A stretch of 64,000 nt of DNA from RYN-122 sp963761655 (lineage in GTDB: Bacteria; Actinomycetota; Actinomycetes; Mycobacteriales; SCTD01). The translations under genes and the position numbers were made by a program. The DNA is taken from NCBI GenBank assembly GCA_963761655.1, contig CAVXHI010000010.1:124001-188000 (forward strand), read 5' to 3'. Positions 8,430-17,238 of the stretch are shown piece by piece. The stretch's first letter is position 1. Every line of letters begins with the position of its first letter. The notes beneath the pieces were generated by a model. The model did no database searches, was not told where the DNA came from, and was given only the letters and a program-made list of their open reading frames with translations.

Positions 8430-10444
8430 GCGCGGCCCTCGTTGAGCCCGCTCACGAGCCGGAGCACCCGCCCGTCGGACAGCGTGAGGACGGCCGGGCC
8501 GTCGGACGTGATCCGGTAGGAGAGGGCCCCGGGCAGGCACGCCCGGGCGGCGTCGACCGTGAGCGACGCGACGCCCGCCAGCGTGCCGGTGAGGGTCGCG
8601 GCCCGGGCCCCTCGCGTCGTCGTCACGTCCTGGCCGTCCTGCACGTACGGCACCGGCGCCGGCCCGGCGCCCGGGGCGGAGGCCTTCGTGACGACGGGTG
8701 CGCCGCAGCCGGCCGAGGTGAGGTCGGTGTCGGCGAAGGCCGCCGTCCGCGGGCGCACCCGGCTGACCCAGTAGGCGCGGTCGTGCCCGACGCCGTAGGT
8801 CGGCGAGCCGAGGAAGGAGGCCGTCCGGTAGGTGACCCGGGCCGGGTCCCGCACCAGGCGCAGCCCCCTGCTGTAGTCCGCCTCCTTCTGCCAGTCGTCC
8901 AGGGCGGCGAAGGTCAGGTGCTCGGCCGGGTTGTGCATCCACCAGCGGTAGGCGTTGTCGGTGGCGGCGAACTGCTCGCGGACGTCCTCCGCGGACGGCA
9001 CCTGCACCAGCTCGTCCTGCGCGCCGAACACCATCGTGCCGGGCACGTGCCGCAGGTTGCCGACGAAGTCGCGCATGTTCCCGACCGCGCCCGCCGTGAC
9101 GTCGACCGTGCCCGCGGCCGGCGTCCCGTTGGTGTCGTTGCCGGTGAAGGGCACCCAGCCGCTGAAGCCGGCGAAGAGGTCCGGGTAGAGCATCGCCATG
9201 CGGAAGGTCAGGTAGCCGCCCTGGCTGTAGCCGCTGGAGAAGAGCTTCGTCCGGTCGACCCGCAGGGCCTGCTGGACGTCGGCCATGACGTCGAGCAGGT
9301 CGCGCTCGCTGCTGTCCGAGCCGTAGCCGTTCGGCCCGCGCGAGCTCGGCGTGACGAGCAGCCGGTGCAGGTCCTCGCCGAACTGCCGCTGCATCCCCGG
9401 CTGGTTGATCTGCGCGACGATCCCCTGGTTGCTGCCGTGCCACTCCATCTGCAGGCCGTACGGCGCCCCGCCCTGCGGCACGTACACGCCGTAGGGCAGG
9501 TACTTCCCGAGCAGGTTGAACACCTGGGCGAACGCCGTCGCCGACCCGCCGTCCCCGCGGCCCTTCACACCGGCGTAGCTCATCGACTCGGAGTCGCCGG
9601 GGACCGTGTACCGCGAGGTGTAGACGCGCTCGTGCAGGCCGGCGGTGATCCGGTGCAGCCGCTGCACGCCCTTGCGGAGGTCCTTGCTGGCGACGGTGTA
9701 CCCGAAGCTGGAGATGTCGCCGTCGGCGAGGAAGCGGGCCTGCTGGTCCTCGAACCAGGCGCCGACGCCGGTGGGCGGGTTCGCCGAGGGGTTGGCGTAG
9801 TCGAGCGTGTACTGCGCCTGCTCCTGCGAGCCGCGGAAGGCGACGTTCATGACCTCGCCGGTGGCCGCCTGGGACGTCACCGCCTGGACCCGCCACCGGG
9901 CCGCCCTCGGCAGCGGGAAGCTGCCCCGCAGGGTGTTGGTGCGGGGGTCGCCGGAGGTGAGGCGCACGAGCCGGTCCCAGCCGGTGCTGCGGACGGCGAG
10001 GTCGCCCCACTGCCCGCCGCCGGTCCCGGCCTTGCCGTCGGTGTCGACGGCCAGGGTCAGGACGGTGTCCTTCGCGGTGTAGAGGGCCGCGGTCTCGGCG
10101 ACGACGTCGACCCGGCTGCCGACCCGGGTCAGCTGCAGCCGGACGAGGTCGGCGCTGCTGACCTTGCCCGCGGGGTAGCGGACGTCGCCCGCGGGGTGGG
10201 CCAGCGTGCCGAAGGCGTTGGCGGTGCCCTTCTCGAAGCCGGTGCCACCGGTGTCGGCGCCCTCGTCGTCGTTGACGTAGTCGCGGTAGACCACCGCGCC
10301 GTCGCAGACGTCCGTCGTGCCCGCCCACCAGGACGTGCCGCCGCACGGCTGGCTGGCGACGGCGGGCGGCAGGGCGGTGGCGGCCGACGACGACGGGACG
10401 GCGAGGGCCCCGCCGAGCAGGGCGGCGGTCAGCAGGAGGCGCAT
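8426..10444 (-). CDS. Secreted alpha/beta-hydrolase (polyester depolymerase/esterase-like)
   Basis: A 672-residue exported protein with a signal peptide ending near SSSAATA. An N-terminal domain of roughly 200 residues precedes an alpha/beta-hydrolase core with nucleophile elbow SSGYSQGGY, which is typical of PHB-depolymerase or esterase-like enzymes. The acidic residue may lie in FGAQDELVQVP and the catalytic His in WWMHNPAEHL. A C-terminal domain of about 100 residues lacks any anchor. The first domain has no recognised match by eye. It lies 26 bp downstream of the haloalkane dehalogenase gene on the same strand. Confidence 0.8.
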   Translation of the reverse strand: MRLLLTAALLGGALAVPSSSAATALPPAVASQPCGGTSWWAGTTDVCDGAVVYRDYVNDDEGADTGGTGFEKGTANAFGTLAHPAGDVRYPAGKVSSADLVRLQLTRVGSRVDVVAETAALYTAKDTVLTLAVDTDGKAGTGGGQWGDLAVRSTGWDRLVRLTSGDPRTNTLRGSFPLPRAARWRVQAVTSQAATGEVMNVAFRGSQEQAQYTLDYANPSANPPTGVGAWFEDQQARFLADGDISSFGYTVASKDLRKGVQRLHRITAGLHERVYTSRYTVPGDSESMSYAGVKGRGDGGSATAFAQVFNLLGKYLPYGVYVPQGGAPYGLQMEWHGSNQGIVAQINQPGMQRQFGEDLHRLLVTPSSRGPNGYGSDSSERDLLDVMADVQQALRVDRTKLFSSGYSQGGYLTFRMAMLYPDLFAGFSGWVPFTGNDTNGTPAAGTVDVTAGAVGNMRDFVGNLRHVPGTMVFGAQDELVQVPSAEDVREQFAATDNAYRWWMHNPAEHLTFAALDDWQKEADYSRGLRLVRDPARVTYRTASFLGSPTYGVGHDRAYWVSRVRPRTAAFADTDLTSAGCGAPVVTKASAPGAGPAPVPYVQDGQDVTTTRGARAATLTGTLAGVASLTVDAARACLPGALSYRITSDGPAVLTLSDGRVLRLVSGLNEGRA

Positions 10445-10470
10445 GCCTCGCTTGTTCGACGTGCGGTCGG

Positions 10471-11367
10471 TCACACCTGCCGGAGCCAGGCCGCGAACAC
10501 CTCTCCGAGCTCCTCGCCGCGGTCCTCCTGCACGAAGTGCGACGCCCCGGCGACGGTCGTGTGCGGCTGCCCCTTCGTGCCGGGGACCCGCGCGAGGAAC
10601 TGCCGGTCCGCGCCCGCCGTGATCGGGTCGCCGTCGCTGAAGGCGCACAGGAACGGCTTGGCGAAGGACTCGAGCACCGACCACGCCGCGCGGTTCTCGG
10701 CCGCGCCGGCCTGGTCCGGGGACTGCGGGATGAGCGACGGCATGACCCGGGGGCCGGCCTTGGAGGCGGCGTCCGGGAACGGGGCGTCGTAGGCGGCCTG
10801 CACCTCGGGAGGCAGCGGGGAGGCGCAGCCGCTGGTCACCAGGAACCCGACAGGGAGGTCCGGTGTCGCCTGCACGAACTCCCGGAACTGCTGCCACTGC
10901 GGCCCCATCGCGACGCTGCCGTCGGGCAGGCCGGTGTTGCTGGCGCAGACCGCGCGGAACCGGTCGGGGTGCTCGGCGACGAGCCGCAGCCCGAGCAGGC
11001 CGCCCCAGTCCTGGCAGAGCAGGGCGACGTCGGTCAGCTGCAGCTCGTCGAAGAGCACCGAGCGCAGCCACTCGACGTGGGCGGCGTAGCTGTGGTCGCT
11101 CTCGTGCAGGGGCTTGTCGCTGCGCCCGAAGCCGATGAGGTCCGGGGCGACGACGCGGTGCCCGGCCTCGAGCAGCACCGGGACGAGCGTGCGGTAGAGG
11201 TAGGACCACGTGGGCTCGCCGTGCAGCAGCAGGGCCACGGGGGCGTCGCGCGGGCCCTCGTCGAGCAGACCCATCCGCAGGCCGTCCGACGTCGTCGCGT
11301 AGGCGGGCTCCCAGGGGTAGCCGGGGAGGTCGGCGAAGCGGTCGTCCGGCGTGCGCAGGGTCTCCAT
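10471..11367 (-). CDS. Haloalkane dehalogenase
   Basis: A 298-residue alpha/beta-hydrolase of the HLD type that converts haloalkanes to alcohol plus halide. It shows the oxyanion/halide-binding LHGEPTWSYLYR, the nucleophile motif CQDWGG (Asp instead of Ser) and the C-terminal AGASHFVQED with the catalytic His. PDLIGFGRSDKP is the typical connecting loop. Epoxide hydrolases are relatives, but HGEPTW with QDWGG fits dehalogenases best. A leaderless promoter TAGGTT lies six bases upstream of the ATG. Confidence 0.88.
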   Translation of the reverse strand: METLRTPDDRFADLPGYPWEPAYATTSDGLRMGLLDEGPRDAPVALLLHGEPTWSYLYRTLVPVLLEAGHRVVAPDLIGFGRSDKPLHESDHSYAAHVEWLRSVLFDELQLTDVALLCQDWGGLLGLRLVAEHPDRFRAVCASNTGLPDGSVAMGPQWQQFREFVQATPDLPVGFLVTSGCASPLPPEVQAAYDAPFPDAASKAGPRVMPSLIPQSPDQAGAAENRAAWSVLESFAKPFLCAFSDGDPITAGADRQFLARVPGTKGQPHTTVAGASHFVQEDRGEELGEVFAAWLRQV

Positions 11368-11373
11368 GCGCCG

Positions 11374-11379
11374 AACCTA
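11374..11379 (-). promoter_or_regulatory. Leaderless -10 of the dehalogenase gene, overlapped by a palindrome
   Basis: The minus strand reads TAGGTT, six bases, ATG. The 15-mer from TAGGTT through ATG is identical to that of the AlgX-like gene at 36014-36028. A near-perfect inverted repeat, CCTAGACC-C-GGTCTAGG (11376-11392), covers the -10 and the stop codon of the upstream ppx gene, so it could be an operator. Confidence 0.55.
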
Positions 11380-11387
11380 GACCCGGT

Positions 11388-12320
11388 CTAGGCGCCGGTC
11401 AGCCAGTCGAGCCGGCGCAGGATGACGCCCTCGCGGAGCGCCCAGGGGCAGACCTGCACCTCGTCCAGCCCGAAGGCCGCCAGCGCCTCCTCGGCCACCA
11501 GCGCCCCGGCCAGCAGCTGCCGGGCCCGGCCCTCCGACACCCCGGGCAGCCGCGCGCGGTCGGACGCCTTCATGCCGGCCACGAGGGCGACGGTGCGCCC
11601 GAGGCCCGCCCGCGTGAGGCTCCGCGGCACGAACGGCCCCTCCCCCGACGGCGCCGCGCCGTCGAGCCGGGCGAGCGAGCGGAAGGTCTTGCTGGTGACC
11701 ACCGCCCGGTGCGGCCGCCCCTGCGCCAGCACCGACGGCGCCACCTCCGCGAGGACCGCCCGGACGTGCTCGCGCGCCGCGGCGACGTCCCGCTTGGACG
11801 GCGGGTCGCCCAGCAGGCGGTCGCGGGTGACGCGGCCGGCGCCGAGCGGGACCGACACCGCGAGGTCGGGCTCCTCGTGCAGCCCGCTGCCGATCTCGAG
11901 CGAGCCGCCGCCGATGTCGAGGCAGAGCAGCCGCCCGGCCGACCAGCCGAACCACCGGCGGACCGCGAGGAACGTCAGCCGGGCCTCGTCCTCGCCGGGG
12001 AGCACCTGCAGGTCGACGCCGGTCTGCTCGCGGACGGCGGCGAGGACGGCGGGGCTGTCGGTGGCGTCGCGGACGGCGCTGGTGGCGAAGGCGACGAGGT
12101 CCTCGACCCCCTCCTCGTCGGCGGCCCGGCGCGCGTCGCGGACCGTCTCGACCAGCCGCGCGGTGCCGACCGGGCCGAGCGACCCGTCGGCCTGCAGCAG
12201 CTCGGCCAGGCGGAGCTCGTCCTTGTGGGAGCGGACGGGGTCGGGCTGACCGCCGGGCTGGGCGTCGACGACGAGCAGGTGCACCGTGTTCGACCCGACG
12301 TCCAGGACCCCGAGGCGCAT
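11388..12320 (-). CDS. ppx: Exopolyphosphatase/pppGpp phosphatase (Ppx/GppA family)
   Basis: A 310-residue ASKHA-fold phosphatase of the short actinobacterial type. It has the N-terminal phosphate loop LDVGSNTVHLLVVDA, the second loop CLDIGGGSLEI and the C-terminal AGALVAEEALAAFG stretch. It should hydrolyse polyphosphate and/or pppGpp. The ATG is at 12318-12320; the divergent LOV gene starts 40 bp away. Position between proC and senX3-regX3 matches the mycobacterial order, consistent with a phosphate-metabolism neighbourhood. Confidence 0.92.
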   Translation of the reverse strand: MRLGVLDVGSNTVHLLVVDAQPGGQPDPVRSHKDELRLAELLQADGSLGPVGTARLVETVRDARRAADEEGVEDLVAFATSAVRDATDSPAVLAAVREQTGVDLQVLPGEDEARLTFLAVRRWFGWSAGRLLCLDIGGGSLEIGSGLHEEPDLAVSVPLGAGRVTRDRLLGDPPSKRDVAAAREHVRAVLAEVAPSVLAQGRPHRAVVTSKTFRSLARLDGAAPSGEGPFVPRSLTRAGLGRTVALVAGMKASDRARLPGVSEGRARQLLAGALVAEEALAAFGLDEVQVCPWALREGVILRRLDWLTGA

Positions 12321-12347
12321 GGGGCGGCACGCTACGTGGTCCGCCGG

Positions 12348-12353
12348 TAGGCT
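12348..12353 (+). promoter_or_regulatory. Leaderless -10 of the LOV-phosphatase gene
   Basis: TAGGCT followed by seven bases and ATG at 12361. There is no Shine-Dalgarno sequence in the gap, which supports a leaderless transcript and this start choice. Confidence 0.5.
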
Positions 12354-12360
12354 CGTCCGG

Positions 12361-14430
12361 ATGAACGGACAGGAGTCGGTGCAGACCACGCTGCCGCCCC
12401 TGCGCCGGGAGGCGCCCGCGATCGTCCTCGTGCTCGACGTCCGGCGCGGCGCCGTCGTCCACGCCACCACCGGCGCGCTCGACCTCGGCGGCGACGTCAC
12501 GGGTCTGCCCGTCCCGGTGGCGGCCTGGGCCCGGGCGGCCCAGCTGGCCCGGCCGGGGGGCGTCCCCTTCGATCCCGGGACCGACCCGGTCACGCGGGCC
12601 GCCGCCGGCGAGCCGGTGCCGGGGGAAGCGGTCTGCGTCCCGGGCGCTCTCGGGTACCGGCCGATGTGGGCGACCGGCTTCGCCCTGCCGCCGCGCGGCG
12701 ACGAGGAGCACGCGCTGCTGGTCCTGGTCGAGACCGAGGACGCCGACGGGACGGGCGACGCCGCGGTCCGCGACCGCGCCGTCATCGCGGCCGGTCTGTC
12801 GTTCACGATCAGCGACCCCCGCCTGCCCGACAACCCGCTCGTGTTCGTCAACCCGGCCTTCGAGCGCACCACCGGCTACGGCTGGGAGGAGGTCCGCGGA
12901 CGCAACTGCCGGTTCCTGCAGTGCGCCGACACCGACCCCGCCGCGGTCGAGCGGATCAGGGAGGTGCTGGCCGGCGAGGAGCACGCCGTCCTCACGCTGC
13001 TCAACGCCCGCAAGGACGGCTCGAGGTTCTGGAACGAGCTGTCCATCAGCCCCGTCTACGACGGCGCCGGGACGCTCACCCACTTCGTCGGCATCCAGGC
13101 CGACGTGACGGCGCGCGTCGAGGGCGAGCAGCAGCGGGCCCAGAACCTGCTGTCGGAGCGGCAGGCGCGGGCCGAGGCCGAGCTCGCGCAGTCGCGGCTG
13201 GCCCTGCTGGCCGAGGCGACCTCGCAGCTGGCCTCCACCCTGGACGTCGACGAGGCCCTGCGCCGGCTCGCCGAGCTGGTCGTCCCGCAGATCGCCGACT
13301 GGTGCATGGTCGAGGTGCTCGACGGCGACGAGCGGCGCACCGTGACCAAGCACGTCGACGCCTCGCAGCAGGAGCTGCTCGACCGGGTCGTCGAGCTGCA
13401 GCCGCAGCAGCGCACCGAGGCCTCCCCGGTCAACCAGGTGCTCGCCAGCGGTCGGCCGATGCTCGTCCCCGAGGTGACCGACGAGCTGCTGCTGGCGCTC
13501 GACGACGGCGACGAGCTGTCCCAGCTGTACGCCCGGCTCGGCAGCCGCAGCGGACTGGTCGTCCCGCTCCTGGCCCGCCGGCAGGTGCTCGGCGTCGTCT
13601 CGCTGGTCAGCTCCGAGAGCGGCCGCACCTACGACCACTCCGACCTCTCGCTGGCCGCCGACCTCGCCCGCCGGGCCGCCCTGGCCGTCGACAACGCCCG
13701 GCTCTACGAGCGCGAGCACGCGGTGGCCGAGCAGCTCCAGCGCAGCCTGCTGCCGGACCTGCCCGAGGTCCCCGGCCTCGACGTCGCCCCCGTCTACCTG
13801 CCCGGCTCGACGGCGGCCCAGGTGGGCGGGGACTGGTACGACCTGTTCTCGCTGCCCGACGGCGTCCTCGGCGTCGCGATCGGCGACGTCATGGGCCACG
13901 ACCTGCAGGCCGCCGCCTCCATGGGGCAGCTGCGGTCGGTGCTGCGCAGCTACGCCTGGCAGGGCAGCACCCCCGCCACGGTGCTCGCCTCCCTCGACGA
14001 GCTCGTGCAGGGCCTGCACATGGCCGCCCTGGCCACCGCCGTCTACGCCCGCCTGACCCTGCCCGACGCCGGCCGCCCGGGGCTGCTGCGCTTCGCCAAC
14101 GCCGGCCACCTGCCACCCGTGCTGCGCCTGCCCGACGGCACGACCACCCTGCTCGACGGCGCACCGGGCCTGCTCGTCGGTGCGGCGCTCGGCACCGAGC
14201 GGCTCGAGCACGAGGTCGAGGTCCCGGCCGGGTCGGTCCTCCTGCTGTGCACCGACGGCCTGGTCGAGCGACGCGGCCTGGACCCCGACGACGGCCTCGA
14301 GCGGCTGCGCTCCGTGGTGGAGGCGTCGGGGGCCGCGACCGCCCGCGGGCTGGCCGACGACGTCCTCGCCGCCCTGGCCGCCGACACCCTCGACGACGAC
14401 GTCGCCCTGCTGGTCGTCCGCGTCCTGTGA
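12361..14430 (+). CDS. LOV-GAF-PP2C blue-light-responsive phosphatase
   Basis: A 689-residue sensory phosphatase. Residues 1-140 look PAS-like. Residues 143-250 form a LOV domain with GRNCRFLQ at 180-187; Cys183 is the residue that bonds the flavin under blue light. A short coiled coil, a GAF domain (about 290-460) and a SpoIIE/PP2C phosphatase (about 480-688, GGDWYDLF, IGDVMGHD, CTDGLVERRG) follow. Such RsbU-like enzymes dephosphorylate an anti-anti-sigma factor, freeing a sigma factor. No STAS partner is adjacent; a HATPase anti-sigma-type gene lies at 37035. The downstream gene overlaps by four bases. Confidence 0.93.
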   Translation: MNGQESVQTTLPPLRREAPAIVLVLDVRRGAVVHATTGALDLGGDVTGLPVPVAAWARAAQLARPGGVPFDPGTDPVTRAAAGEPVPGEAVCVPGALGYRPMWATGFALPPRGDEEHALLVLVETEDADGTGDAAVRDRAVIAAGLSFTISDPRLPDNPLVFVNPAFERTTGYGWEEVRGRNCRFLQCADTDPAAVERIREVLAGEEHAVLTLLNARKDGSRFWNELSISPVYDGAGTLTHFVGIQADVTARVEGEQQRAQNLLSERQARAEAELAQSRLALLAEATSQLASTLDVDEALRRLAELVVPQIADWCMVEVLDGDERRTVTKHVDASQQELLDRVVELQPQQRTEASPVNQVLASGRPMLVPEVTDELLLALDDGDELSQLYARLGSRSGLVVPLLARRQVLGVVSLVSSESGRTYDHSDLSLAADLARRAALAVDNARLYEREHAVAEQLQRSLLPDLPEVPGLDVAPVYLPGSTAAQVGGDWYDLFSLPDGVLGVAIGDVMGHDLQAAASMGQLRSVLRSYAWQGSTPATVLASLDELVQGLHMAALATAVYARLTLPDAGRPGLLRFANAGHLPPVLRLPDGTTTLLDGAPGLLVGAALGTERLEHEVEVPAGSVLLLCTDGLVERRGLDPDDGLERLRSVVEASGAATARGLADDVLAALAADTLDDDVALLVVRVL

Positions 14431-15221
14431 AGGTGGACCTGGGCCTGCCCGAGGTCGCGCCCGACTTCCCCCGCGACTGGCTCGAGTTCGTCGACCCGGC
14501 CGACCCCGCCCACCTCGTGCGGGCCGACCTCACCTGGCTGCTGTCGTCGTGGACCTGCGTCTACGGCAGCGGCTGCGCGGGCGTCGTCGAGGGGCGCCCC
14601 GACGACGGCTGCTGCAGCCACGGCGCCTTCTACAGCGACCCCGACGACGAGGCCCGGGTCGCGCGGTTCGCCCGGCAGCTCAAGAAGAAGGACTGGCAGC
14701 ACGCCGACGTCGGCCGCCGCGAGGGCATCAGCGAGGACGACGACCTCGAGGGCGAGCCGGCCCGGCGCACCCGCGTGGTCGACGGCGCCTGCGTGTTCCT
14801 CAACCGCCCGGGGTTCGCCGGCGGGGAGGGCTGCAGCCTGCACGCCCTGGCCCTGCGCACCGGGCTGCACCCGCTCGAGACCAAGCCCGACGTCTGCTGG
14901 CAGCTGCCGGTGCGGCGCGAGCAGGAGTGGGTGGACCGGCCCGACGAGACCCGGGTGCTCGTGACGGCCCTGGGCGAGTTCGACCGTCGCGGGTGGGGCC
15001 CGGGCGGCGCCGACCTGCACTGGTGGTGCACGTCCTCACCGGTGGCGCACGTCGGGGCCGAGCCGCTCTACGTCACCTACGGCCCGGAGATCGCCGCCCT
15101 GCTGGGGCAGCCGGCGTACGACGAGCTGGTCCGCCTGCTCGCCCTGCGCGGCCCGGCCGGTCTGCAGCACCCGGCGACGACGGCGGCCCGCGAGGCCGGC
15201 CTCCCCGCCGACCCGCGCTGA
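14427..15221 (+). CDS. Conserved Cys-rich protein of unknown function
   Basis: A 264-residue soluble protein whose GTG start overlaps the LOV-phosphatase stop (GTGA), so the two are co-translated. Cysteines cluster in TCVYGSGCAG, DDGCCSHGAF, GACVFLN, GEGCSLHALAL and KPDVCWQLP, suggesting a metal or Fe-S site as in YkgJ-like cysteine-cluster proteins. In mycobacteria a conserved hypothetical occupies the equivalent place beside ppx. No catalytic motif is recognised. Its coupling to a photoreceptor here is notable, but the function is unknown. Confidence 0.75.
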   Translation: MKVDLGLPEVAPDFPRDWLEFVDPADPAHLVRADLTWLLSSWTCVYGSGCAGVVEGRPDDGCCSHGAFYSDPDDEARVARFARQLKKKDWQHADVGRREGISEDDDLEGEPARRTRVVDGACVFLNRPGFAGGEGCSLHALALRTGLHPLETKPDVCWQLPVRREQEWVDRPDETRVLVTALGEFDRRGWGPGGADLHWWCTSSPVAHVGAEPLYVTYGPEIAALLGQPAYDELVRLLALRGPAGLQHPATTAAREAGLPADPR

Positions 15222-15316
15222 CCCCCTGACCCCCCGCTGACCCCCGCTGCCCGCCCGCTCGCTGCCCGGTGATCTTCCGCACCTGGTGGTCGACACGCCG
15301 TGGCGGACCGCAAGAC

Positions 15317-15342
15317 GGGGACGCTCGCGAAGGAGCGCTCCC
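15317..15342 (-). terminator. Probable regX3 terminator
   Basis: GGGGACGCTC (15317-15326) and GAGCGCTCCC (15333-15342) form a GC-rich hairpin with one bulge, seven bases beyond the regX3 stop codon. There is no T-tract, which is common in actinobacteria. Just upstream, 15218-15250 holds several short CTGACCCCC-like direct repeats. Confidence 0.5.
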
Positions 15343-15348
15343 GCTGGC

Positions 15349-16029
15349 TCAGGCCTCGAACTTGTAGCCCAGCCCCCGCACCGTCACCAGGTGCTGCGGG
15401 CTGCCCGGGTCGGGCTCGACCTTGGCGCGCAGCCGCTTCACGTGGACGTCGAGGGTCTTGGTGTCCCCCACGTAGTCCGCCCCCCAGACCCGGTCGATGA
15501 GCTGTCCGCGGGTGAGCACCCGCCCGGCGTTGCGCAGCAGGAGCTCGAGCAGGTCGAACTCCTTGAGCGGCAGCGACACGGGCGCGCCCGCGACGGCGAC
15601 GGTGTGCCGCTCGACGTCCATCCGCACCGGCCCGGCCGAGAGGACCGCGCCGGCGGCCTCCTCGGGCTCGGCGCCCCGGCGCAGGACCGCCCGCATCCGG
15701 GCCAGCAGCTCGCGGGTCGAGTAGGGCTTCGTCACGTAGTCGTCGGCGCCGAGCTCGAGGCCCACGACCTTGTCGATCTCGCTGTCGCGGGCCGTCAGCA
15801 TGATCACCGGCACGGACGACCGCTGCCGCAGCTGCCGGCAGACCTCGGTGCCGGACAGCCCCGGGAGCATGAGGTCGAGCAGCACGAGGTCGGCGCCGCC
15901 GCGGTCGAACTCCGCCAGCGCCTCCGGGCCCGTGGAAGCGACCGCCACCTCGAAGCCCTCCTGCTCGAGCAGGTAGCTGAGCGGGTCGGAGAAGGACTCC
16001 TCGTCCTCGACGAGCAGCACGCGGGTCAT
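15349..16029 (-). CDS. regX3: OmpR/PhoB-family response regulator RegX3
   Basis: A 226-residue response regulator. The receiver has acidic residues in LLVEDEESF, phospho-acceptor Asp in VLLDLMLPG, and KPYSTRELLARMRA with the conserved Lys. The C-terminal winged helix (about 130-226) reads VLTRGQLIDRVWG and TVRGLGYKFE. It is the DNA-binding partner of the adjacent sensor kinase in phosphate-starvation control. Its start overlaps the senX3 stop (ATGA). Three 11-bp direct repeats resembling PHO boxes lie between senX3 and phoU, the expected target. Confidence 0.94.
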   Translation of the reverse strand: MTRVLLVEDEESFSDPLSYLLEQEGFEVAVASTGPEALAEFDRGGADLVLLDLMLPGLSGTEVCRQLRQRSSVPVIMLTARDSEIDKVVGLELGADDYVTKPYSTRELLARMRAVLRRGAEPEEAAGAVLSAGPVRMDVERHTVAVAGAPVSLPLKEFDLLELLLRNAGRVLTRGQLIDRVWGADYVGDTKTLDVHVKRLRAKVEPDPGSPQHLVTVRGLGYKFEA

Positions 16030-17156
16030 CTGTCCTCCAGGTCGGGGGCGGCCGGCAGGTGCAGCGTGAAGGTCGACCCGTGCCCCTCCGAGCTCCACAC
16101 CGTCACCTCCCCGCCGTGGTTGGTGGCGACGTGCTTGACGATGGCGAGGCCCAGCCCGGTGCCGCCGGTGGCCCGGCTGCGGGCGGGGTCGGCCCGGTAG
16201 AAGCGCTCGAAGACGCGCTCGAGGTCGGACTCGGCGATCCCGATGCCCTGGTCGCTGACGCTGACCTCGACCGCCGACTGCTCGCAGCGGACGGCGACGG
16301 CGACCCGGGTGCTGTCCGGGCTGTAGTGCACAGCGTTGTCGAGCAGGTTGGCGAGCGCGGTGACCAGCTGCTGCTCGCTGCCGAGGACCGTGAGGCCCCG
16401 GACACCACCGCGGACGATGTCGATGCCGCGGGCGCTCGCGACCACGCGGGCCCGGTCGACGGCCTCGGCGACGACGCTGTCGAGCGGCACCCGGACGGGG
16501 TCGGGCAGCGGGTCGGCGCCCTGCAGCCGCGACAGGTCGATGAGCTCCTGCACGAGGCGGGCCAGCCGCTCGGACTCCCGCTGCACCCGGCTGCCGAACC
16601 GCCGGACCGCGACCGGGTCCTCGCTGGCACCGACGAGCGCCTCGGCGAGCAGCCCCATGGCCCCGACCGGGGTCTTGAGCTCGTGGCTGACGTTCGCGAC
16701 GAAGTCCCGGCGCACGGCCTCGACCCGCCGCGCCTCGGTGACGTCCTCGAGGAGCACCGCCACCGTGCCGTCCCCGACCGGGGCGAGCCGGGCCCGGAAC
16801 ACCGCCGGGGCGCGGCCCGGCGTGGCGAACGGCGCCTGCAGCTCGGTCTCCTGGGGGGTGCCGGTGCGGCGGCTGTCGTCGACGAGGCGGCGCAGCTGCG
16901 GCAGCGCCGCGAGGACGCCGCCCTGCACCAGCCCCAGGTCGTCGGCGGCGCGGTTCGCCAGCAGGACCTCGTGCGAGACGTCGACGACGAGGACGGCCAG
17001 CGGCAGCGCCTGCAGGACGTCGCGGGCCCCGGGCACGGGGGTCGCCGTCGGCGCGACCTCGACCGGGACGGTGCGCCGGGACCGGCCGACCGCGAAGCCC
17101 AGCAGCGCGGCGACCAGCACCGCGAGAAGGGCCGGCAGCAGGTCCACCTGCCGCAC
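16026..17156 (-). CDS. senX3: Sensor histidine kinase SenX3
   Basis: A 376-residue kinase with a single N-terminal membrane helix (about 8-25), a PAS-like domain, the H box FVANVSHELKTPVGAM and an HATPase with N box LLDNAVHYS, G1 DQGIGI and G2 GGTGLGLAIVKH. As in mycobacterial SenX3 and Streptomyces PhoR, it lacks a real extracellular sensor, which fits sensing through the Pst transporter and PhoU. phoU is divergent, 94 bp away. Order kinase then regulator. Confidence 0.94.
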   Translation of the reverse strand: MRQVDLLPALLAVLVAALLGFAVGRSRRTVPVEVAPTATPVPGARDVLQALPLAVLVVDVSHEVLLANRAADDLGLVQGGVLAALPQLRRLVDDSRRTGTPQETELQAPFATPGRAPAVFRARLAPVGDGTVAVLLEDVTEARRVEAVRRDFVANVSHELKTPVGAMGLLAEALVGASEDPVAVRRFGSRVQRESERLARLVQELIDLSRLQGADPLPDPVRVPLDSVVAEAVDRARVVASARGIDIVRGGVRGLTVLGSEQQLVTALANLLDNAVHYSPDSTRVAVAVRCEQSAVEVSVSDQGIGIAESDLERVFERFYRADPARSRATGGTGLGLAIVKHVATNHGGEVTVWSSEGHGSTFTLHLPAAPDLEDR

Positions 17157-17199
17157 AGTAGGACCGGGGGAGCGGCGGGACGGCCCTGCGGCGCCCCGT

Positions 17200-17232
17200 G
17201 TTCACCTGCTGTGCACCTGTCGTGCAGACCGC
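17200..17232. promoter_or_regulatory. PHO-box-like triple 11-bp repeat
   Basis: Three contiguous 11-bp units start at 17200, 17211 and 17222: GTTCACCTGCT, GTGCACCTGTC and GTGCAGACCGC. The first matches the GTTCACC core of PhoP/RegX3 binding sites known from Streptomyces and Mycobacterium, where 11-bp direct-repeat units are typical. It lies in the senX3-phoU divergent promoter, ending seven bases before the phoU -10, so RegX3 autoregulation is likely. Confidence 0.7.
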
Positions 17233-17238
17233 CCTCGC

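Noticed and set aside
11377..14211. Open frames of over 900 codons spanning several recognised genes
   Set aside because: Composition is Arg/Gly/Ala/Pro without domains and each overlaps genes with clear families on the other frame or strand.
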